Shown one piece after another: positions 51,441 through 60,850 of a DNA stretch of 64,000 bases; position 1 is the stretch's first letter, and the number at the start of each line of letters is the position of its first letter. The position numbers and the translations under genes were made by a program. Below the pieces are notes generated by a model that was given only the letters and a program-made list of their open reading frames with translations, searched no databases and was not told where the DNA came from. This DNA is from Numida meleagris (lineage: Eukaryota; Chordata; Aves; Galliformes; Numididae). The stretch is taken from contig NC_034409.1 of assembly GCF_002078875.1 (NCBI RefSeq), positions 61,653,874 through 61,717,873 of the forward strand, read 5' to 3'.

Positions 51441-51710
51441 TCTTGCTGTTGAAATGGGCGTTTTCCAGCAGCAGCCAGCTCAGTCCCGGACAGGTGGGTC
51501 CCTCACAGGGACGAGGTGTGCCTGTGGTGACCAGGTAGCCGTCTCCACATCATTTGCTTTAAGGTGTGAACCCACAGTGGCCTCACTGGTTTGAGGAGCT
51601 GGAGGAGCATGCTGGAATTAATCATGGGGAAACCAAGTGTTGATGGTGACAAACTCTGCTTCTGCTTGTTTCGTGCCAGACCGGCTTCCAACAGCAGCCA
51701 TCTCACCCAG

Positions 51711-51780
51711 GGTACTTGTCCATAGCTGGACTAATTGATCTTAGTGGTCTTAACAACCTTAATGATTCTCTGATTCTATG
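51711..51780 (+). mobile_element. CR1 LINE 3' end fragment
   Basis: CATAGCTGGACTAATTGATC, TTAGTGGTCTTAACAACC and TTAATGATTCTCTGATTCTA are the forward-oriented CR1 3' end with one and a half terminal repeats. With the reverse copy at 51171-51440 it forms an inverted pair with tails outward. Confidence 0.8.
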
Positions 51781-51907
51781 CCCGCATAGAATCTCTCCCC
51801 TCTGGTCTCACAGCCTTTCTGCCCATTTTCCTGCCAGAGCCACAGGTGAACCCGAGGTGCCAGCACATCCCCGCTGGCCTCGCCCTGCCGTGCTTACACA
51901 CGGCGTT

Positions 51908-51955
51908 GCCTGCGCTCGGCGCTCCGCCTGCGCTCGGCGCTCCACCTGCGCTGCG
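51908..51955. repeat. 18-bp GC-rich tandem repeat
   Basis: GCCTGCGCTCGGCGCTCC occurs at 51908-51925 and 51926-51943 and then partially. It sits at the left edge of CpG island 2 and may be a length-variable element. Confidence 0.8.
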
Positions 51956-51977
51956 GAGCGCGTTCCCTAGCGCGTGC

Positions 51978-51991
51978 TAATTAATTAATTA
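51978..51991. promoter_or_regulatory. TAATTAATTAATTA homeodomain-type motif
   Basis: Three overlapping TAATTA cores form a perfect palindrome inside an otherwise CpG-rich island. Paired and other homeodomain proteins bind TAATTA. An AT stretch of this purity in GC-rich DNA stands out. Confidence 0.4.
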
Positions 51992-52345
51992 GGCGGTGAA
52001 GCTCGCCGAGCCGGGGCCCCCGTCCTCCTCCCCAGCGGCTGAGCGCAGCTCCCGGCGCTGAGGGCAGCCGGGGCCCAGCCCGCTGTGGCGGCTCCCCGGG
52101 GCGGGCGGCGGCACTCGGCGGGCAATGCTGCCGCCTGGCGGCGCGGCGCGGCGCTGCGGCGGGGGCTGCCCGCGGCGAGCGGCCCGGTGTCTCTGTGTCC
52201 TTCCCTTCCCTTGGGCCTGAGGGGGCTGAGAGCCGTCCCGGTGGGGCAGCCCCTCAGGGGGGCCGAGTCGCAAGAATCGAGGAGAAGGAGAACAACGCGG
52301 AGGTGGCCGTGTGCGCACCTCTGTTTCTGTGGCAGAACAGCAGCC

Positions 52346-55300
52346 TGGCTCGTGTTTCCATAAGCTCCTGTGGAAGTGCTTGCTTGGGGCATGTGTCCCT
52401 GCTGTGAAACTGTTGGCACTCCTTCCGAAGCACACCCCAGGTTTTAGGAAGCCTTTTAAGGAAAATCTCGTTTCTGTTCATCGTTCTGTCGCAAGGGCAG
52501 ATCGGATTTGGATCTTTTCGAAATCTTGACTGCGCTGTTTCAGGTTGGACTGGCATTTAGCTAATGGGTTTGGTAGATTTAATTAAAGACGGGGAAAAGC
52601 GCTCGGTGTCACTGCCAAACGTGGCTGGAATCTGAGCTCTGGCAGAGGAGCCCACGAGCCCTCTCCAGGTCTGGGCTGGGGAATCCAGTGGGACGGCCTC
52701 TGGCCGGCCAGGCAGGGAGCGTTACACAACGCGGCCAGCAGCCCTGGCATGGAGCCTCGCTGCTGTCCTTAGGGGTCCTCAGATGGGCCAGAGGCACCCC
52801 ATTGGGTTTATCGATTATCTTTCCTCCACAGAAAGTACTGTTAAATTGCTGCTGGCTGAAGTAGTGGGGTTTTAGGTAGAGGATCAAGAAAGAGAAGACA
52901 AAGAGTCCACTTTGCTAGAAGCAGCCCGTGCGCGTACGTAACGAGGCTGCCAGACCCCAGGGTATCTACTTACCTTTAAGCTGTTAAGGACAGCCTGTGC
53001 TGACTTATAGCTCTGGTTCTGAAAACTCTGGGTGTCTTAGCCACCGTGCTCTCATTTTGGCTCTTCCCTCTCATCAGAGGGCATGTTCAGTAGCTGTATT
53101 TTCATGGAGACAACCTCTCATCCTAGCACGGACCCAGGCAGTTTGTATTACACCTGTCCCCTGACCCTCATGATTTATTAATAGGGAAACAAAGGACCCC
53201 AAAATCTCTGTGACAAATGGATTCAGCCAAAACTGCAGCAGAGGGTGGAAGCGTATAAAAGGTATAAATCTACACGCACTAGTCTCCCATATGCTCGTCC
53301 AAGGGCAGTAGGACCCAGGTGGAGCCTCCCTTTCCTCGTATCTCCCCCTCCCCACATGCGCACTTGGAGGACGGTTGGGAGAGGAGCCAGCCACTGGCTC
53401 TGGCCAGGGACGCAGCTGCTGCAGCAGCCAGAAACCTGCACACTCGGGTGCTTTGCTGCAGCTTGTGAGCTGCCATCTTCTGCTGCCCGTCCCTTTATCC
53501 CCGCTTCGTGTCACACCTGCTCTGCTCCACTCTTCTGGGCAAGGAGTGCCTCAGCCAGCAACGCTGGCGGTGCTTTCGCTGGGCTGGGACCCAAGGGCTG
53601 GGGCAGGCAGTACAGAGCCCTCGCTGCTTTGGTGGGGCTCTGAGGAGTGTGGGGACACAGACGGGAGATTTCCAGCCCGCTTCCAATTGGTGCTTTTATG
53701 GCTTTCTACCTCTGCTGCCAACTGAGTCATGTTCAAAAATTCAAGAGCGGCTGGAGAGTGAAAATTAAGTTTCCTTGTTACCCTGAGGAGTCATATGGTA
53801 ATTGGTCTATGGTTGTTGGCAATGGATTATTTATTTGGAGAAACCCTTCTCTTTACTAGTGAAAACATGCATTCTTCCTGCTCTGGCTTCGCAGTACAGT
53901 AAGGCTGTGCCCAAGGAGCTGTCGTTCCCAGGCACAAGAGCACAGCAGTCGGTGAGAAGCACTCGCTCTTGCAGTGGGAACAGTCCCTGGTGTCTCAGGG
54001 AACTTTGGTTTCAGCTGCATCCTTAGGTTTGGCTTCCATTGAAACAGCGTGCTGGGCCATGGGGCAATGGTTTTGGCTTTGTTTTTGTTTTGTTTTGTTT
54101 TGTTTTTCCTCTAGTAGGCAAAGGAAGTTTGGTGGTTCTTTTCTTGTGTTTGGTTGGGTTTTTTTTTGTTGTTGTTTTTTTTTTGTTTTTTGTTGTTGTT
54201 GTTCAGGAAAAAATCCGGTCCTATTTCTGATTACAGAACTCAAGAGCACACACATTACAGTCATCTAGACACAGATCTCCAGCTGTTATCTGTGCAAACA
54301 TGGTCCTTAATAAGGAGACACCATTTTTAGTCAAATCCAGCAGAAACAACCCTTTTTGGGGGGATCTATCATGCAAGATCTATCATTCTCCATCCCTTGA
54401 TAGAACTGCTGGCTACCCTGGGAGCGCTTACATTTCAGAGGTAACGGGAACCTGATCTGGAATTCCTGTCGCTTACAGTTTTGTTACGTTGTCTTTTTCA
54501 GTCAGGAAGTTACTGTAGACTTTTTTCTTCATGCAGGAAAGAAAGACCCCACACCTCCCTCCAAGTAAAGGAAGATGGATATAGTGTCAGGCTCAATTAG
54601 ATCCAATTGTGGTGGCTTTCCCCAGTGCGAACAATGCAGCTTTTGTGATGAACTCCCAGCAGAAAGCATGGGAGTCTTAGGGGGGAAAGAAGACAACGCA
54701 GACCCCAAAGTCCCAGTCTCGAGGTGCCAGCCCTTCTCCTTAGGGTTGGGATGAGGTGGTGCGCAACTGCGGCCCTCTTGAAATGTGATTTTCCCCTTTG
54801 AAATGCAGCACTGAGATAAAAGGAGAGAGGTGGTTAGGGCTTGGAACAAAGAGCCGTGTGTTGTCCAGCCTCAGCCAAAAGCATCCGCAGAGGCAGAGGT
54901 GAGCACGGGGCCAGGCCCCGCACCTCCTTGGTTGGGCGGCCGAGCACCCGGGGCAGCACCCGGTGAGCGGGGTGCCCGAGCGGGATAGCGCACAGGGAAT
55001 AAAGTGGCCTGCTCAGTGCTGGAAGTGCTTAAAATGCAAATGTACAGGAACTTCAGACCATCCCCCTCCCTCCTCGGCATGGAGGAAAGCAGCTTAAATA
55101 CAGCCAGGCCTGGAGAGGAATGTTAAAAAGAGGGGAAGAATCACCCTCCTCCTTTCCATAGGGACCCTCACACGGCGAGATTCAGTATGCATGACTGAAC
55201 AAGCAAGCAAGGACAGCTCCTCTTTTAACTTTCCTGAACAATGGCTCTGGCTTCTTCCACCATTTCGCATTCTCTCTACCCCAGCCCCTCCTTTAAGAAA

Positions 55301-56126
55301 GGAAAGGGGCAGCGGGGGAGAGAAAGCCCTGCTGCAGGACTTAGAGGGAGAAAAGCTTTGTTTCATGCCCTATAAACACCGCTTAAGCTCCATCTCAAAC
55401 AACAATAAAAAACCCACATCGTGCAGGTCTAAAAGGGACCCTGTCAGGTTAAAAGTCATACATTAAAGAGAAAGATTACGGTATAGTACAAAGGACACCT
55501 TCGATTATTCAAACTTTTTTTTTTTTTTTTACATTCCCACTTTACTTCCTCTTTCCTTTCATCTTCACTTGGGCAATGGAAACCAGCGGAGCAGTGTCAA
55601 TGTCCCAGGTTCTCGTGTGCTTGCACAGCTTTAGGTGACTGCCTTTGCAGGGAAACATTTTTATCTGATGGGTGTTCCACAGGGAGCGGTGAGGGTGGGC
55701 CTCAAGTTAGGCACAAAACCCCTCTGCCATCTACCTGGGACTACGAAAAACGAACAGATCGGTCCTTCTGCTCTCCCTTCCAAACACCAGGTTTCCCCTG
55801 CCACAAAATACCAAATTCCCTCCGTAGCAAACTCCAGCTGAAGCAGACACCTCTCACCAAGGAGAATCTCAATGCCATTTCTCTCCATTGATGCTGAGAG
55901 CTCCCGCAGCCAGTGCTGCTCCTACCAAACCTTCCCTAGAACCTTTTAATGCCAGTGTTACCCACCATCCCGCACTGAGGGACCAGACCCTACCTCCTTT
56001 CCCTCAGCAGCCGTGGAAACAGGAGCAGCCCCAACCCCTTGGCACCATGAGCACACCAGGACAGGCAGGCACCTCTCATCAAGAAGTACAGACAACACAG
56101 ATACGGCTTTTTTTTTTTTTTTTTTT
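52346..56126. other. Intergenic region downstream of FBXL14
   Basis: No gene is recognised. T/G-rich low-complexity DNA lies at 54081-54203. A T16 run lies at 55515-55530. It could hold a downstream FBXL14 exon on the - strand, but I could not pick one out. Confidence 0.35.
54081..54203. repeat. (GTTTT)n / (GTT)n T-rich low-complexity tract
   Basis: GTTTTGTTTTG units at 54081-54107 and GTT runs with long T tracts to 54203. Simple sequence; length is likely polymorphic. Confidence 0.85.
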
Positions 56127-58520
56127 CAAAAACATACTTCATATTTCCTCTTTTATTATATAAATATCAGTTTAACCTTTTACTGTAAGAATATAAAATG
56201 TTTTAAGAGGATCTTTGTTATTTTTATACAAATTCACAAACAGTACAATTAATCCATAGGGGTCTCTGGGTTTGCGTTAACTCCGTGGTCTGGCCTGTTA
56301 CTGTGGAGGGTTTGAGATTTTGAACACGTGAGAAAGAAAAAAAAAAAAAAAAGAAAAAAAAAGAAGAAAAAACCCAAGATAGTTTTCTGTTTAAAAAAAA
56401 AAAAAAATCCTTACTCCTCCTCTTTAAAATAATAATGGAAAAAAAATCTAAAGAACCAGCTCCATTTTATTGACAGAACAGAGATAAGACAGATGAACTT
56501 CAGTCTCCTCCCCTCGCGCTGCAGCCTCGGGGCCTGCAGGCTGCTCGCTCCTCGCCCACAAACAGGAAGCCTCGCACAGTGACCTTTTGTAGGTGATTCG
56601 GGAGGGGAGGGGAAAGGATTTGCATATATCTCTATATAATTTTTAAAAAAACGAGCTTGCATTTTACACATTTCTGTCGTAGCAAGTAGCCCAATCCTCG
56701 GCACGGATTCTCACGTTACATGTTTGTGCTAGAAGAGGCAAAATGCAGAAGCACAGTTTGGGTCCCCAATCCCCAGCGAAGAGGGAGGGAGAGGCACAAC
56801 CAGAATGTGAAGGTGGGACACAGCGGGGTAAGCTCAAAAGCAAACAAAGATTTTAAAAAAATACAAAAAAAAAAGGGGGGGGGGGGGAGAGAAAATGAAG
56901 AACAAACCCAAGGAAGGGGCATTATTCCAGTCTAGGCACAAAAATGTTTCAGTCTCAAAATCTCTTTCCTGTAAGAATTCCAGGGCTTTTGAGGAAAAAA
57001 AAAAAAAAAAAGTAACAAATTAAAACGAGGTAGCCAGACATCATATATATATTTATATATATAGAATATATTCAGCAGAAAAAAAATGTACTTAAAAATC
57101 CACAAGAACAGCAACTTCAAATGTCTTTAAAAATAAAACCGTGTAAGAAAATGAATACTGTAAAGAGGAGAATGAACCAGGAAAACTGGGACCAGTTACA
57201 GGACGTAAGCAAGGGATAGGTGGGAGAGTAAGAGGCTGTTTTTGTAGCAGTAATTTTTTTTATGCGTTTCAAAATAAAAAACAGGTCACAGTATCTCAAA
57301 TGAAGCAGAAATGAAGCTGGAGATTCTTCCTTAAGTCCCCCAGGCCGAGGGGAGCTGGCCACCCCTTCTACCTGCTCAGCCCCCATCCAAGAGGAATGGA
57401 TATGTAGCTGGATATGTCTATCCCTGTTGCCAAGAAGAGGGAGGGGAGAAGGAAAGAACGGTGAAGGGGAGTCTCTCAGTAACTCTGTGGGCCCCAGTGC
57501 ACGGAAAGGTCTAAGAGACCAGGGTCTGTGTCCAGGGTCTACAGAAACAGGGTAGGAGGAAATGGTATCCTCATCTCCAATACAGAGATGGGGAGAAAGA
57601 ACAGAATGCCTGGGCTTTTCCTTTAGCTACAGTGCAGGGTGATGTGGAACCATGCTGACAAAAGGAGAGGTTGTAGCTGTCCCTATTCTCAGTGCAGTGG
57701 AGAACTGGAGTAGTGGGAGAATGCATCTACCCACAGCAGAGAGCAACATGGAACTGGAGATTGAAAACAGACTTTAACAAAAAAATAAAAAAAAATAATC
57801 GATGTACCTAGGGAGCAGTATTTCTGTCACAATTCCCAGCTGACAGGGGAGGGGCAGGCGCAGAGGTGGAATGGTTAGGGTTTGTTTTTTAGGGCTTTTA
57901 TTTTTTTAAAACCAAAAGCTGCGTCTGTGCCCAGTGCAGGATGACTGGGTGGCCAGGTACATAAGCGTAGCTAGGAAGCCTTTCCTGCTGTTGTAATTGT
58001 TTGTTCCCATTTCCATTCCCACTCTCCTTTATATAAATCAAAAATAATCTATTCTCAATACATGGCAGAGCAAGGGTCTCGATCTTTATCCATCCTTAGT
58101 GCAGGAGGGGATGGAATCGGGGAGTGGGGATAAAGAGGGGTGTCTCTAGCCCCAGTGCATAAGTGTGGGCTTCTACCTCTTCTGTAAGGGGGGAGGATGC
58201 TGGGGTAGGGATACGGAGAGCTCTGTTTCCCCAGTGTGGAGCTGGAGGCATGACCTGGAAAAAGGGTGGGTGCTTTCTCTCTTTCCTCCTGCTTCCCTCT
58301 CCCCCCCCCTTCCTCCTTCTCCTCCAGAGCGAGGGCGGGTAGGCAGCACACAAGGGTCAAGGATACTCGCTCGCTCTGTTCTTCCCTCCAGTGCCAGGGT
58401 GCGTGGGTAGCATGGCTGTGCGCGTGCCCCTGTCTCCTCTCCTCCGCTGCAGCAGTCAGTCAGTCCTTCAGTCCGTGAGTTCCTCCGGAGGAGATGGAGG
58501 TCTTGGGGCACCCCCTCCTC
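56127..58520 (-). other. FBXL14: Probable FBXL14 3' UTR (400-residue form)
   Basis: Downstream of the FBXL14 stop on the - strand there is no coding signal but AT-rich DNA with many plus-strand A runs (56341-56407, 56995-57011) and candidate AATAAA signals (plus-strand TTTATT) at 57897-57902, 56466-56471 and 56152-56157. The last lies 26 bp before a plus-strand T19 (56108-56126). A 13-G run at 56875-56887 is C-rich in the mRNA sense. The UTR boundary is inferred. Confidence 0.45.
56152..56157 (-). terminator. Candidate FBXL14 poly(A) signal
   Basis: AATAAA on the - strand (TTTATT on +), about 2.36 kb after the stop codon, followed 25 bp later by a genomic A19 in the sense strand. Alternative signals lie at 56466-56471 and 57897-57902. 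Confidence 0.35.
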
Positions 58521-58527
58521 TCACCTG
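58519..58527 (-). promoter_or_regulatory. Consensus 5' splice donor overlapping the FBXL14 stop codon
   Basis: On the - strand, CAG|GTGAGA reads across 58527-58519, so the TGA stop (58523-58521) is inside the intronic GTGAGA. A weaker donor, AAG|GTCAGG, starts at 58529. Splicing here would remove the stop and add a different C-terminus. I recall 400- and 418-residue FBXL14 forms in mammals that part at this point. Confidence 0.6.
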
Positions 58528-59723
58528 ACCTTCTCGCTCTCAGTCATTTCCCACAGTCCCAGGTTGAGCACCTTGAGGCAGGGCAGCTGGGTGATGCGCT
58601 CCAGGCCCCTCTTGGTGATGCGGGTGCAGCCATAGAGGTCGATGCCCGTCAGCTGGCTGAGGTGTTCAGCGATGAGCTCCAGGCCCTTGTCGGTGATGCG
58701 GACGCACTGGCCGATGTTGAGGGTGCGCAGCCCGTGCATCTGCCGCACCATGCGGTTGATGCCCTCGTCGCTGATGTGGCAGGAGCAGAGGGAGAGGGAG
58801 CGCAGCCCGTCCAGTCCCTGCGCGATGTAGGCCAGACTCTGGTCCCCCACTTTGTCGCAGAAGGAGACATCGAGGCCGGAGAGCCGCAGGCTGCCCATGG
58901 CCAGGTGCATGATGCCCGTGTCGCTGATGTTGTCGCAGGAGCGCAGGTTGAGGCTGCGCAGGCTACTCATGTGCGACAGGTGCAGCAGCCCCGCGTCCGA
59001 GATGCCCCCGCAGAAGCTGAGGTTGAGCTGGCGGAGGCGGCCCAGCCCGCGGGCCAGGTGCTTGAGCGAGAGGTCGCTGAGCTTCTGGCAGTCCTGCAGC
59101 GTGAGCTGCTCCAGACCCAGGCAGCCCTCGGCCGCGCTGCGCGTCATGCCCGCCAGGTGCCCGATGCCCACGTCGGAGAGGTGCCGGCAGGAGCGCAGGT
59201 TGAGGCTCTTGAGGCGCTGCAGGCCCCAGGCGATGAGCAGCAGCCCGGTGTTGGTGATGTTGCTGCAGCCCCCCAGCTCCAGCACCTCCAACCCCTTCAG
59301 GTACTGGGCGATGCGGCCCAGGCTGCTGTCCGTGATCTGCTTGCAGAGGCTGAGGTTGAGCGAGCGCAGGGAGCTGATCTCCGCCACGAAGGCGTGGCCC
59401 AGCCCGTTGTCGGTGAGGTTGTAGCAGCCGCTGAGGTTGAGGCTCTCGATGTCTGCCATGCCCTGGATCACGTAGCTCAGGCTGCGCCGCAGCGACAGGA
59501 TCTGCACCCGCCGGATGCCCCGCGCCGCCAGGCTGGGGAAGAGCGAGGGGTTGGCGCGGCGCAGGTGCAGCTTCGCCTCCACGCCCCGCCACACGGAGCG
59601 GTGGTAGGCGGCGTCCCGCCAGGCCGTGCACACCTGCGCCGCGCGGCCCTTGTCGCGCACCTCCAGGTACCCGAAGATCATGGCCAGCAGCTCCGGGAAC
59701 AGGCACGAGATGTGCGTTTCCAT
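58521..59723 (-). CDS. FBXL14: FBXL14, F-box and leucine-rich repeat protein 14
   Basis: FBXL14 (Ppa in Xenopus) is the substrate receptor of an SKP1-CUL1-F-box ubiquitin ligase, reported to target Snail/Slug/Twist-type EMT factors and HES1. The ATG (59723-59721) starts METHISCLFPELLAMIFGYL; the frame is complete at 400 codons plus stop. Residues 2-48 form the F-box (LFPELLAMIFGYL, W35, W45). From about residue 90 to 390 run cysteine-type leucine-rich repeats, with the repeat cysteine at 100, 127, 153, 179, 212, 238, 263, 289, 315, 340 and 366. Spacing is 25-27 except one 33-residue unit with a TRSAAEG insert at 194-200. The whole CDS is in one GC-rich exon, so the antisense strand is also open. 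It ends EKVR, the read-through form; a donor overlaps the stop. The start was chosen because METHIS begins the family; 17 bp upstream the sequence enters a gap. Confidence 0.97.
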   Translation of the reverse strand: METHISCLFPELLAMIFGYLEVRDKGRAAQVCTAWRDAAYHRSVWRGVEAKLHLRRANPSLFPSLAARGIRRVQILSLRRSLSYVIQGMADIESLNLSGCYNLTDNGLGHAFVAEISSLRSLNLSLCKQITDSSLGRIAQYLKGLEVLELGGCSNITNTGLLLIAWGLQRLKSLNLRSCRHLSDVGIGHLAGMTRSAAEGCLGLEQLTLQDCQKLSDLSLKHLARGLGRLRQLNLSFCGGISDAGLLHLSHMSSLRSLNLRSCDNISDTGIMHLAMGSLRLSGLDVSFCDKVGDQSLAYIAQGLDGLRSLSLCSCHISDEGINRMVRQMHGLRTLNIGQCVRITDKGLELIAEHLSQLTGIDLYGCTRITKRGLERITQLPCLKVLNLGLWEMTESEKVR

Positions 59724-59740
59724 CGCCCGCCCGCGCCCGG

Positions 59741-60350
59741 NNNNNNNNNNNNNNNNNNNNNNNNNNNNNNNNNNNNNNNNNNNNNNNNNNNNNNNNNNNN
59801 NNNNNNNNNNNNNNNNNNNNNNNNNNNNNNNNNNNNNNNNNNNNNNNNNNNNNNNNNNNNNNNNNNNNNNNNNNNNNNNNNNNNNNNNNNNNNNNNNNNN
59901 NNNNNNNNNNNNNNNNNNNNNNNNNNNNNNNNNNNNNNNNNNNNNNNNNNNNNNNNNNNNNNNNNNNNNNNNNNNNNNNNNNNNNNNNNNNNNNNNNNNN
60001 NNNNNNNNNNNNNNNNNNNNNNNNNNNNNNNNNNNNNNNNNNNNNNNNNNNNNNNNNNNNNNNNNNNNNNNNNNNNNNNNNNNNNNNNNNNNNNNNNNNN
60101 NNNNNNNNNNNNNNNNNNNNNNNNNNNNNNNNNNNNNNNNNNNNNNNNNNNNNNNNNNNNNNNNNNNNNNNNNNNNNNNNNNNNNNNNNNNNNNNNNNNN
60201 NNNNNNNNNNNNNNNNNNNNNNNNNNNNNNNNNNNNNNNNNNNNNNNNNNNNNNNNNNNNNNNNNNNNNNNNNNNNNNNNNNNNNNNNNNNNNNNNNNNN
60301 NNNNNNNNNNNNNNNNNNNNNNNNNNNNNNNNNNNNNNNNNNNNNNNNNN
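59741..60350. other. Assembly gap (610 N)
   Basis: A run of N just upstream of the FBXL14 start codon, flanked on both sides by extreme GC content. It probably hides the 5' UTR and transcription start. ORFs drawn across it are artefacts. Confidence 0.98.
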
Positions 60351-60405
60351 GCCGCCTGCTCCGCTCCGCCGCGCGCCGCTCGCTGCTGGGCCCCGGCGCC
60401 GCGCT

Positions 60406-60492
60406 CCGGCCGAGCGGGAGGAGGGGGAGGAGGCGCGGCGAGGCGGGCGGGGAGAGAGCGAGGGAGGGAGGGAGGAGGAGGAGGAGGAGGCT
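60406..60492 (+). repeat. Purine-rich GGA/GGGA tract, G-quadruplex-prone
   Basis: GAGCGGGAGGAGGGGGAGGA at the left and GAGGGAGGGAGGGAGGAGGA at 60461-60480, continued by GGA units, provide many runs of 2-5 G on the + strand. This is the non-template side relative to rightward transcription and the C-rich strand of FBXL14. Confidence 0.7.
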
Positions 60493-60534
60493 GGGCTGGC
60501 GGCGGCGCTGCTGCTGCTGGCGCTCCCCGCGCCC

Positions 60535-60543
60535 TTGCGCAAT
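60535..60543. promoter_or_regulatory. C/EBP-like site
   Basis: TTGCGCAAT matches the C/EBP and related bZIP palindrome ATTGCGCAAT at nine of ten positions. It lies in the FBXL14 promoter, 26 bp from the X-box. Confidence 0.35.
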
Positions 60544-60568
60544 GGTACGATCCGGAACACTCCGAGCC

Positions 60569-60582
60569 GTCGCCCCGGCAAC
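60569..60582. promoter_or_regulatory. RFX X-box-like site
   Basis: GTCGCCCCGGCAAC fits the RFX X-box GTHNYY-N2-RRNAAC at all defined half-site positions with a CC spacer. X-boxes are common in promoters of ciliary and other RFX targets. One match may be chance in GC-rich DNA. Confidence 0.4.
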
Positions 60583-60850
60583 AGCGCGGCCCATTCGCTG
60601 CGCCCCGCCGTTAACCGTTGCCGCGCCGCCGGCGGGGCCGGGCCGCGTCTCCCGCGGGGCGGGAGGGGATTCCCGGCCGCGGGCCCCAAGGGGAGGGAGC
60701 GGAGGGCCTGCTGCGGCGTGGGGGATGCGGGCACGGAGCCCCTGCCGCGGTGCCGGGCTCTGAGTGCGCGGCGATGGGGACACGAGGGCTGCTGTTGTAG
60801 GGCCGCCGCGCCGGGCCGTGGAGAAACTTTCGGCTCGGAAACGGTGTGAG

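Larger units (their letters stand above)
51860..52345. promoter_or_regulatory. CpG island 2 (orphan promoter candidate)
   Basis: A sharply bounded GC- and CpG-rich block, densest at 52000-52200. It is 6 kb beyond the probable FBXL14 3' end and has no recognised gene. It is followed on its right by a consensus - strand splice donor (plus-strand CTTACCTTTAAG at 52969-52980). An alternative WNT5B promoter or a lncRNA promoter is possible. Two ORFs of 144-148 codons on the - strand reflect base composition. Confidence 0.6.
59724..60850 (-). promoter_or_regulatory. FBXL14 promoter CpG island
   Basis: The CpG-rich block that covers the FBXL14 coding exon continues through the gap to about 60850 and then drops to ordinary composition. 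The 5' UTR and start site probably lie in the gap or between 60351 and 60600. The block holds a GGA-repeat/G-rich tract, an RFX-type X-box and a C/EBP-like site. Confidence 0.7.

Noticed and set aside
51985..52435. 144- and 148-codon - strand ORFs in CpG island 2
   Set aside because: Pro/Arg/Ala-rich translations are typical of CpG islands; no domain.
58494..60614. Very long + strand ORF (706 codons with gap) antisense to FBXL14
   Set aside because: It is the mirror of the GC-rich FBXL14 coding exon plus N codons across the gap. The translation is repetitive Ala/Val/Gln/Asp, which reflects the LRR codon pattern on the other strand.
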